Source: Chimonanthus salicifolius (Eukaryota > Streptophyta > Magnoliopsida > Laurales > Calycanthaceae). Taken from it: a stretch of 64,000 nucleotides of DNA. The notes under the pieces were generated by a model. That model worked only from the letters and a program-made list of their open reading frames with translations. It searched no databases and was not told the origin of the DNA. The stretch covers positions 35,270,739 through 35,334,738 of the forward strand of contig CM023541.1 in NCBI GenBank assembly GCA_013350335.1, given 5' to 3'. Of the stretch, positions 21,087 to 31,300 are shown piece by piece (the first letter of the stretch is position 1; every line of letters begins with the position of its first letter). The position numbers and the translations under genes were made by a program.

Positions 21087-22690
21087 CTCCCCCTCAATCT
21101 AGTGCATAAATATCAACTAACCCAGCTTGCTTAGAACATTATCAAGTTTTGAGCGAGACATGGCCCATTGTAAGCTTGTCCGCCAACTAATCGTTTGAGT
21201 TCAGATAGGAATGTGAATCTTTCTGGAAGAGATGATGTCTAAGAAAGGAAAAATCAACCTCAATATGCTATTTATGCTCATGAGAAGTTGGATTGGGGGC
21301 AATGTTAATGACAACTTGATTGCCACAGAACATAAGAAGAGGTTTGGAAGAAGCAAATCCCAGTTCATTAAGAAATTGTTGGAACCACAATAATTCACAC
21401 GTTGTATTCACCATTGCCCTATATTCTGCCTTCGCATTAGATCAAGCATCAATGCTTTGTTTCTTGATTTGCGAGGGAATCGGATGAGAACTCAAAAGGA
21501 GACAATAGCTAGTGGTAGACCAATGATCATCATGAGAACCAAATTAATTGGCATAAAAAATCTCTAAATAGTAAGTTTAGTCCGAGTCTTATAGAAAAGG
21601 CCACAACTAGGATGTGCTTGAGATATCTTAAAATTTGGAAAATTGCTTTCAGCTGCACATGAGTTGGAGCACGCATAAACTGGCTTACCATGCCAATAGT
21701 GTGAGATAATTTAGGTCGAGTGATCGTAAGATAGATAAACTTGCCTATCAACTGTTGATAAAATCGTGGATCTACAAGAGTAGCGCCATCCTTAGCAGAA
21801 AGCTTGGAATTGACATTTTAGGGTAGTGATGGAGGATTCATGGTTCTCTGTTAAAACAATATCATCTACATAAACAACAAGAAACATCTAAATGTTTTTA
21901 GTATGATAAACAAAGACAATGGTCTGATGACGGTGAGAGAAACCATAAATCAATAAAACATTACTGAATTTATCAAACCTTGCCCGTGTAGACTATTCAA
22001 GTCCATAAAGTGCCTTGAGTCAACATACCAACCATGACAACCTTTGTTTACTAAATTTGGGTGGTGGAAGCACGTAGACCTCTTCTTTTAGATCATTATG
22101 AAGAAATGCATTCTTGATATTAGCTAATTTTTGGCCATTGACGAGTGGTAGCAAAGGAGATAAGGATTTGTTCAGAAGTGAGTTTAGCCGTAGGAGAAAA
22201 AGTTTCCTATTAATTAATTCCATTGGCTTGGATGATTCCTTTAGCAACCAAACATGCCTTATAGCGAGCAATAGAGCCATCTAGATCATGTTTGAGAGAA
22301 AATATCCATTTACATCCAATTGGAGTCTTGCCCATGGGAAGAGCACCATCTCAAGTCTATTTTTTTTTTTCAAGTGCTGTCAATTCTTTTCTCATAGCTG
22401 CTTTCCAACAAGGGTTTTGAAGAGCTGTATTAATTCTCTTAGGAATAGAGGGGTATCTGTGTATGAAAGAAAACTACAATATGAGGGTGAAATGGGATGA
22501 TAAGAAATAAAGAGATCAAGTGGATGTTTAGTAGAGACACACTTACCTTTTTGTAATGCAATGGGAGGTTAGACCAATTAAGTGATGGATCTGGATAGTC
22601 CAAGGGTGACTGGATGACAATTGGTGAAGTGGAGGGCTTATTCCTCTTCTTTTGATTGACAGCAAGAGATTTAGAAAAATACATGGATTG
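21087..22690 (-). pseudogene. Ty1-copia pol remnant (RT, RNase H, part of integrase)
   Basis: Minus-strand frames give the RT segment KNAFLHNDLKEEVYVLPPP (about 22060-22130), then GKFIYLTITRPKLSHTIGM and VSQFMRAPTHVQ (21640-21750) of the RT-RNase H connection, and further RNase H pieces near 21200-21460. Many stops and frameshifts. The 5' part of the element (gag, most of integrase, 5' LTR) is missing beyond about 22690. Confidence 0.75.
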
Positions 22691-23735
22691 GCCTATTTTG
22701 GTTTCAAATTATTTTGAGTTTTTTCCTTATCATTACTTAAAAAGTTCTTCAAATTATTTTGACGTTATTGAAATATATGGATTGAATAATGGGGATTCTA
22801 TTGAAAGTAATGCATTAGAGGTTTGTCTTGTTTTCTAAAGAAAGGAAAAAAAAGTAGTACAAAGAGGTTGATAGCGTAACTGGATATTGTTAATCTATGC
22901 CCTTTTGTTGAATGGAGGCATTGGAAAGGGAGAAAGGGATGAAGAGGTTTTGTTTTTGTTTTTTCCCCCCCTTTTTCACTTAGGAGGCAAGGACCGAACC
23001 CATGCTTTGCATGTGAGTGAGAATGTATTCCATGCACTCCATGAAATTTACATATCTAGGATACAAAATCCCACGGGGACCCTTAGAATCATAAATCTTC
23101 ATAATTTTGAGGATTTACAATCTTCAAAGATTTCAAGATCCTTGCTTTATTGTGTTGTGGATCACTAAGAATTTAAATTATAAAGTCCTTGAATTTTGTT
23201 CTGCACCAAATGTGTCAAAAGGAAATGAAAGTGAAACACAGCGAAAATCTTAAAAAAGGAAGAAAAAACACAATTTGGTTGTGATTGCCATTGATTGAAA
23301 ACACCTGTAGTGTGGACCCCACATTTCAGTTCCAAGATCAGAGGTCACAGATGGGTGGGCCCTCAAAAAATGAGAACAGTAGGGGGAGAGTCTTGCAAAG
23401 AGATTCCAAAGTTCTAAAAAGATGTATGGTTGGGATAAAGAATTTCCACAGTTTTTTTGTCCCATTTTTTTTCTGGTAAAGAACAAGTCCATCGTTTTCA
23501 CTGACCTAGAGGCTAAAGAAAATTCTTAAGAAATATGTAGATTACCAAGGATAAATTCTTTATGAAAAGATATCCTTGCTTGAGATTTGATGAAGAGAAA
23601 TCAGTGGGCTCCACCAATACAGTGATGATAAAGTGACAGGATGATTGTAGCAGCTTCTCCCAAAAAATTATGAGACGCTGGCTCTGCCTACCATGATAAG
23701 ATTAAGAGAGAGGAAAAAAGGTAGAGAAATTGTAT
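22691..23735. other. Intergenic DNA without recognised features
   Basis: Mixed AT-rich sequence. Open stretches at 22887-23168 and 23250-23501 match no family I know and show no exon-like borders. Confidence 0.4.
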
Positions 23736-23739
23736 CTAA

Positions 23740-24320
23740 TCTATGTCTCCATATATTTCTTAGGGATGCTTTTCTTTTCAATGCCTGCCAAATTAATTTC
23801 CTTGATACCCTATTATAGACCTTTCTAGGTCAATAAAATCTATATTTAATTTTTTTTAGTGAAGGTCTCCCTGAACTTTTTCGTAAGTTGTCTCACTACC
23901 AAAATAATTTCTATTGTGAACTTACCTTGTGTAAACCCAAGTTGGTTCTTTGAGTTACTTGATTCTTGTTTAAGCACTCTTCTATTACTCTTTCCTTAAC
24001 TGTCCAACCCATATTGGTTCTTTGAGTTTCTTGGTTCTTGTCTGAAGCATTCTCCTATTACTCTTTCCTAACTTGTACTATGCTATGGGTTCTTGGTGAG
24101 TGATGTAAATCTTTGGCATCTTGAATTCATACAAGGAATGTTTTATCCCATCCTTAACTTGTTTCATGCACTGTCCAGATATTTATGTACTAGCCATTCT
24201 AGCATAATTTTCTTAGTGATCTCACTATTTGAGTTCAGATGGAAAAGTTTATGTAAACATAGTAACATTGACTTTTACTTTCCACCGGTGGTTGGAATTG
24301 ACTTAATGTGATAGTTGCAA
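23740..24320 (-). mobile_element. RTE-type LINE fragment (reverse transcriptase region)
   Basis: On the minus strand the sequence includes FIDLE followed by a shifted VSRKLIWQALK, matching the FIDLEKAYDRVPR RT motif of RTE LINEs, and further RT-domain nucleotides common in plant genomes. A 72-base unit beginning near 23937 is tandemly duplicated (second copy near 24009, about 80% alike by eye). Confidence 0.55.
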
Positions 24321-24346
24321 CTCTTAAGAAAGATCATGCTTAACAT

Positions 24347-24404
24347 TTTTTTTTTTTTTTGAACGGTAACTGACATGATAACCGACTACACCACAGCACC
24401 AGAT
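24347..24404 (-). mobile_element. 58-bp retroinsertion: tRNA-like 5' half + LINE-like end + A14
   Basis: Flanked by an exact 17-bp duplication, AAGATCATGCTTAACAT, at 24330-24346 and 24405-24421. On the minus strand the insert is 44 bases plus A14. Its first 30 bases contain GGTGTAGTCGGTTATCA, matching the D-arm/A-box half of plant tRNA-Val-type genes. It then passes into GTTACCGTTC + A, which differs by one base from the 3' terminus of the resident LINEs. No B box. It is either a minimal LINE-tailed SINE or a template-switch product. Confidence 0.75.
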
Positions 24405-24421
24405 AAGATCATGCTTAACAT

Positions 24422-26003
24422 GTAATTGTTTTTTTCCCCCCTTAGTGATGGGTGTCCACTTGTTCAAGTCTGATGCGAACAAGATTTCAAAGATGACCTC
24501 TGTTTGCACCAATGGCATGAATAGGTTCAATCACAAAATCCAAAAAAAGGGTCAAAATAACATTAGCAAAGAACATTGCTTGTGATATTCAAACACTAAG
24601 AAACAACTGTAGGCACCTCCCTTCAATCCCATCCACTAACATGCGACTTTTTGCCAACACCCATGATATCTCAAGTCTCAGCATGTAGCATTGTGGATGA
24701 GAAAAGGTTATGAACTATGGTAGTTGTTCATGAGAGGTGGTCTTATTCAGCCATCAAAGTACAAGAATAATGCTTGGATATGTGATCCGAACGTCTAAAC
24801 ACCTGATCATTGCTTCCCAAACAAACCAGTTACTTGAATGACCTAAGATCCTAGCAAATATGCTGTGTTGAAACAATTGAGTGTAGGATTATTTTTGGGA
24901 GAATTTCAAACATGGTTCATTAGGATCTCCTATATACAGAGAGAGAAGAACATACCAATGTTGGGGTTCTTAGGTCTGATCTTCAACTAGTTGGTGGGGT
25001 GGAGTGTTTCATATCCCACATTGATGGCTTTGCGCTCGAGCAGAGATGGGTCATCTTGCATATAGCTTGAAATTGAGCCCAAATATGGGTCCACGTGTCT
25101 TGTGAACTTTTTTTTGCATCAAGTTCTTATCATATCATAGCTTGTAGTGTTCTCAATGAATATCACAGTTGTTTAGAAAATAAAAAATTCCTCTAACTAG
25201 AAAATAGAGGTCCTTTTGAGGCCTTATTATTAAGCTAACTGCCTCATAAATGGGTATTAATTTGTTAATGAGCCAACGTATCTTGTGAATAAACCAAATT
25301 AATTGGCTGCAAGTTTAAATAGACGTACATCATGGTCAATACCCTGGTTTGTAGCAACCACACATAAAAACTTGGATGCCATAGGTTCTTTCTCCTTTTT
25401 TATCTTCTAGGTTGTATCTTGATCCCTCTCATGGACAAGCTTTTGTATACAAGCTAGGAGGTCAAGACTTCTGCTTCATAGTTCATAGAAAGAGGAGGAA
25501 GAAGGAAGTATGTTTTTTGTTTTTATTTTTATTACTTTTTTTAAAGACCAAGGCGAGGGGCTTTGATGTGGTCGCACCTTAATGCCTATTGGAACTAAAT
25601 CAGGCAAAGGAGAAGCCTGCTTCAATGTCTCCCAAATCATAACTTATATAGATAGTCCAATTTTCCTTATTTCCTAAGTTCAAGGAAATCATCATTGAAG
25701 CATTTACTATCAATTGAATCTTGTTTCCTCATCCAACTCCAGCTAGAAAGAAAAAGTGGGCCCACTTATTACCTGTTAATTGCTTCTAAAGAAAAACCTT
25801 TTTGCTTCCATATATATAATTATATATATACACATACATAACTCAGATCCCTTAAATGCCTTCTCTGCAGGGCCCACATGTGGGGTCCGTGTGGATGGAT
25901 TTCTTGGAAAGATCATGGTGATCATATCACTGTTACAGCCCCTAATTAGTGGATTACACGTGGTATATCTAGATTTATTAATCATGCAATTGTTAAGGAC
26001 AAG
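24422..26003. other. Intergenic DNA without recognised genes
   Basis: No supported exon or element. Short frames at 25776-26043 have no recognisable motifs. Confidence 0.4.
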
Positions 26004-26018
26004 TAGTCCTTATGGTAC

Positions 26019-26040
26019 CTTTTTTTTTTTTGAATGGTGC
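26019..26040 (-). mobile_element. 22-bp poly(A) micro-retroinsertion
   Basis: The repeat TAGTCCTTATGGTAC (26004-26018) / TAGTCCTTGTGGTAC (26041-26055), 14 of 15 identical, brackets an insert that reads GCACCATTC + A12 + G on the minus strand. The duplication plus A-tail is the hallmark of LINE-mediated insertion. ACCATTC resembles LINE 3' termini here (ACCATTTG at 19784). Confidence 0.65.
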
Positions 26041-26055
26041 TAGTCCTTGTGGTAC

Positions 26056-27385
26056 ATTGGGGTGTATAATTGAAAAAATTTCCTTAGCTTTTCAGTAGTT
26101 AGCATGTACGCGCTATGGCTATGTTTGGATGAGGAGAAGAGGAGATTCTTCAGGGGTAAGAGAAATTAGGAGAACTTTTGCCTCTTAAGATCTCTTGGAG
26201 ATCTCCTTTAAACTTGTTTGTTTGTTGTTAAGGGAACCTAATCATAAGGCTATATGAGTTGTACCGTGGTATTTATTTATTTTACATTGTGAATCATGAA
26301 GAAAAACAATTAGGTGGGATTGAAGTTGAGTTCATGAGCTACATGTGGATCAAATTTTAGCCCAAAAATCAAATCTGAGTCACTTGATCTTAGAAGTCAA
26401 AATCACTAGGCATCTTTAGGGAAAAAGGCTTCTGGTCATTTTTGATCACTAAGATCGTGGTAAAATATGAATTTTGAGATGAAATTTCATCCACTAATAG
26501 CTCATTAAGTGATTATTTAGTCCCAATATTTAGATTTTTATTGAACTCCAAAAATAACAAAAGGGTTACCAGGTGCAACCTAAATGACATGTTGCACCTG
26601 CAATAATCTTCTCCTCAGCTGGAGAAGATGGTGTTCTCTTGGAAAGGGTGGAGTATATCATCTTCTCGTGGAGGAGGAGAAGGTTCATTGTTTATGGGTG
26701 CCACTTTCTCTTGGAGAATGAATCTAAGCAGGAGAAGTCTCTCCAATTCCCCTCCCCCACCCCACCCCACCCCCCCCAACCCCAAAAAACAAACACCCAC
26801 CCACCCACACACATCCAAACACAGCCTCTACCTCTACACTTGTTAGGGGTGTGTTGTTAGCATGATAAACTCCAAGATTTTCAAGAGAATACTTTAGTTT
26901 CTTGATGCCATTTTGTATAGTGTAGTAAAATTCAGTGGAGAATTTGCTTTTATAATCTCAATGGTGTTTTTAGTGATTTCCTTTTCAAAAAGACAAAAAA
27001 TGGTGTTTTCAGTTGTTCACTCTAGTCTTTTTTTTTTTTGAAAGGTCACTCTAGTCTTTATTATTATACGAAGGAGTTGCATGTTTTTCTTATTACATCT
27101 ATCATCAATCTTCATTTGTCATGTTGATGTTGAAATTGGTGTTTTATCAGGCTAGCTTTGTTCAAGCTTCATTTTAGTTGTATTTCTTCCTGGTGCATGC
27201 AACTGGAGGTGTTCTGCTTTTCATCTGGTGCAGTGCAATAATTTTAGAGTTGCACCACTGCAATGTGAAACCCCCAAATGATTTGAGCACTTTCCAGATA
27301 TGGCCTCAAGAATATCTGATCTTTTAAATTCTAATGTTTTCAATTAAGTAAGAAGGTGATGCTGGGGTTTTATTGATTCATTCCA
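26056..27385. other. 5' flank of the SEC14-like gene
   Basis: Includes the micro-insertion at 27031 and a C-rich stretch at about 26750-26815 whose proline-rich frames look fortuitous. A 5' UTR presumably ends at 27385, but I see no certain leader-exon border. Confidence 0.35.
27031..27045 (-). mobile_element. 15-bp micro-retroinsertion (LINE terminus CCTTTC + A9)
   Basis: The exact 14-bp duplication TCACTCTAGTCTTT lies at 27017-27030 and 27046-27059. The insert between is CCTTTC + A9 on the minus strand, the last six bases and tail of the LINEs ending GTTACCTTTC + A (56517; 29791). The duplication begins with A's in element orientation, as expected for LINE endonuclease cleavage. Because T's border the insert, the A count is ambiguous by a few bases. 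Confidence 0.7.
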
Positions 27386-27736
27386 ATGGGAGACTCTTTA
27401 CACGTGTCTGGATCAAGTAAGAACTCAGAAGTGCTGAACAATGTTACAACCAGCAAGAGATCCCAACAATGTTTAGTTGTCTCCACTCAGAAGAATTTGC
27501 AGAAGCTTCTGAAGCCATTGGTTTCTCTGAAACGTGTTAGATTGGGAAGAGGATCTACTGACCCGATAGTATTCTTTTTGCTTAAAGTTGCAGCCTTGGG
27601 TATGCTTCAGAGGCTGTCCAAAACAAGGTGTCCATACATTTGGCAAGGTCTTCAAGCACTACAAATCATTTGCTATCCCCCATTTAAGTGGATTCAGAGA
27701 TGGACACCTCTTAAGATTCTGGTTAAAGGCATGCAG
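27386..27736 (+). CDS. SEC14-like exon 1 (codons 1-117)
   Basis: Begins [19 protein letters not shown] and ends KILVKGMQ before donor gttggt; ends at a codon boundary. The segment has many Lys/Arg, a hydrophobic patch at about 58-73 and a second aromatic-rich patch ([19 protein letters not shown]). Confidence 0.75.
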
Positions 27737-28292
27737 GTTGGTTCAAAGATTAAACATCTAAACATTGTGTTAGTTGGATATTAATGTTTCTTTAATCATT
27801 ATTAGTATTTCAATATTGTTTATCCTATTTAAGTGGTTGTATTATGTTCTTTTCACTCTGATAATGATCAGGTAGCGTGGATTTGTTCCTGATATTCTCT
27901 GTTGAGGATAAGAACGTAAGGTGATTAAACTTGGGCATTAAATCTAACCTAGTTAAACGTTAGGCCATATTTAATATCCATAGGTTGGAAAAATAAGAAA
28001 CAAATGAAAGGTCAGAAATCATGAATGGTTCTTCAGTTGGACTGGGCATTCTGTTCAGCTGGTCAGGCCTGGGCTCGGCCATATGTATATATATATTAGC
28101 TTGTTCCATGCTCAAGCTCGGGTTTCCTTTTGTTAATCATGTGCTCAGACCTGGCTTGAGCTAGACGGTTACCATCATACATGAATTCCTTTTGCCTTGT
28201 TTTGTATTCTCTTGGTGGACTTTAAATTGAGGAGGTCCGGTTCAAGTCCTAGATAAATCGGAACTACGTGTTTTGGGGTTTGGGTTGGAGAA

Positions 28293-28328
<36 letters not shown>

Positions 28329-31300
28329 GTGGTTGACTTTTGTATTAGGAAGGTTCTATTAAGTCGAAATTAAGCCAGTACTACAGGGTGTACCTGGGTC
28401 TTTTCCTTTTTTTTTTTACCTTTTGGGTGGTGTTGGGTGAATGTGGCTTGAGGCGACAGTCTCTAAGGTTTCAGCAATGAGCTTCCCATCTATAATTCAT
28501 TTTCTTCTCAGCTGTCTAAATTGTCAGTTTTTCTTGCAACATCTTAGCTTCAAAGAAACAGAAATGTAAGAATTTGTGAGGAGAGAAATTTGTGAGACCC
28601 CTTCGTCACTACTACTCTTTTGGAAAACTTCTAGCTTTTGAAATGGCTCATGTGCTACAATACATTTGATATTCTTATGTCTTGTATGGTAGTTCTTGCA
28701 GTCAGAGTGATGCTTGTGAAGTTCAGTAACTGCCCTGTACTTGATTCATGCTGTAAACGATTCCCCATACTAAGTTCTGGACATGCTGCTTCTGTTTGTG
28801 TGTCTATATGTTTTGAATGTCCTCTGAAAATATATTAACGATCTGGAGTGTTTGTAAAATGTAGGACCATACCACATCCAAAAAAGGGAAATGAAAAAAA
28901 AAAAAGTTTAATGAGTTCCATGTTTTATTGGGTTAATTTCCTTTATTTCGTCAAAGATTGTCCACCATTCTTTTGATCCTTAGCTATTCTTTTATTTTGG
29001 CAGAAACTCTCCAGACCATTGTTGTTCCTGTCTATTGCAACTGCCATCTCTGATCAGTCAGACTATTTCAATGAAACCTCGGACAATATGGATGAGTCTC
29101 AGGCACAACCTGAGTCACCACCTACACAATCAGTTTCTGATATGAGGTATGCAATGTAAATGATTTCAGATGTCTATGAGAGAACTGTCAAGGCTATTGT
29201 AAAGTTGTAGCTGTATTAATCATAGATGTTTGAATAAGAAACATAAGAGCATAGTTAAAGTGCTTCAAATCTCTTATGATGCTGTTGCCAGCTGTTCCTT
29301 GTCACTGAATTCTATAATCATACCCAGAAGAAAAACTTAAATCTATAAAAATGTGCTGCTATTACTACTACCAACTGCCATCTGTTTTTGAAAAAAAATG
29401 GAATGCAAAATCATGCCAAATAATTGTATTTGTAGGATTTTTTATTGTCAATAAGTTGTCCAACTCGTAAGACTAATGCTTTTTTTTTTTTTTTATCTTT
29501 TAAATTTTTTAACTTGGTTAACAGAATTTTTTTTGGGGAATAACATGGGTATCCCCACCCACGTGGAGGTGTGACTAATCCCATGGATACACGAAACTGC
29601 CCCCAAGCCTCGTGTATCAGATTGCTCATGGAAGAGTCAAACCTCAGACCTTTGGTCTATTTCTAGAAGTTGGTTAACAGAAACTTCACCAAATGAAAAC
29701 AAATTTATACAACATTTACTCCAAAATGTTGCAAAAATTAAAGATCTGTGCTGCTACCCGAAGGCTAATAGATGCCATTGCAAATTGTGATTTTTTTTTT
29801 GAAAGGTAACGTGTTATATTAAAGAAGTGAAGAATATACAGAGAAGGATGACTGAGTGGCCACCTCTTAGAACAAAACAACCCTCCCAATTACAATATAC
29901 CAATTACAGATTCTAGAGATAGAAACACCCCCTGACGAGGTAGTTCATCTGCAGCAGAATTACAAGTCCGGTTGGCCCATGCTATGTTAAAGTTATGGAC
30001 CGAGAATAGTTGTTTAATTGCTCAATTTTATCTAAATAACGCCATGTGCACTGAGAACCTGTTGCCCACCCCACCACTACCTATGAATCCCCTTCGACAA
30101 TACTCCCTTGGACACCTAATTTGGCCAACTCCATACTGCCTCTCCAAAGGGCAAAAAGTTCTGCCTCGATGACAGAGATGTGTGGGATAGGACCAGCAAA
30201 GGATAACAAAGAAAGACCGGAGTCGTTTCTGATCAAACCTCCATAACCTACTAACCCTTCCTCTTGCATACTGCTACCATCAAAGTATAGTTTTAGTAAT
30301 CCTGTTGGTGGTGGAGACCAAGGAATAGAAGGGCGAGAGTGTAATTGTTGCAAGACTTGATCAACCGAAGCCCAATCTCTACATAAATCTGACACAGAGA
30401 GTCCCCTATATTGTGATGATCCGACTATCCACCAGGCCACTCGTACTTTGATGATGTCAAGGAGATTCGATACTGAGCTTGATTTTCCTTGAAAGATTCT
30501 CTTATTGTGCTCTAGCCAGATAGACCACCATATACTTTGCCTTGTTTCCCAAAGAGCGCGGCGAAAGGAGGTCCCAAACATTATCATCTCTTCATTTAAC
30601 AAGTCGGACCACTCACGAGGCAAGCTAAATTGAACACCTAGAAGCTGGAAAAAGTGGGCCCATATCTGAAAGGAAACCGGACAATGAAGTAAACGATGAT
30701 TTACCGACTCTGCATCTGACAAGCACAATGGATAAGCATTAATAATAAGCATCCTTCGTAATCGTAGATTATCGAGGGTCAGTATTTTCTTCAGGCCTGC
30801 TAACCAATTGAACACCTTTACTTTTAAAGGAGAAAGTCCCAACCAAATTTTTGGGTTAACAACAGGCTGCACTTCTGATTTCAATAACTCCATAGAAAAA
30901 GATGAAACTGTAAAGTTGCCATGAGGATCCAACTCCAAAGATGGTGATCCGGACTTGTTCCAGCCACAAAGGTAGTCTCTACTAAATTCAAAAGAGACAT
31001 CCAACCATCAACCATCCAATCATTCAATTCTCTTTTGAATGTTGGACTCCAAATAATCTTGTTATTAATAACGTTGAAACACTTCCGTACTGTAGCGTCC
31101 TTATTAACCGCCAAAGAAAATAGCGTGGGAAATGAACAGGACGAAGAAGCCTCCTCTTGTAATACCCTGCCCCGAAGGGGGGGTCTGTAGTATGAACCGT
31201 GCCAAAGTCCCACATTGCTAATATCGTTAGAAATTCCCTGGTATATAAGTGACATCCTTCCTCCTTCTAATATGAGGCCTTTTGGGAGCAACAATGGATT

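Noticed and set aside
22359..22370. T run in the copia fragment flanked by caagt repeats as another micro-insertion
   Set aside because: The homologous part of the copia element near 58081-58130 has a similar T-rich segment there, so no insertion is needed to explain it.
26615..26860. Proline/glycine-rich frames on both strands
   Set aside because: They arise from a C-rich low-complexity tract; all frames there are open for that reason.
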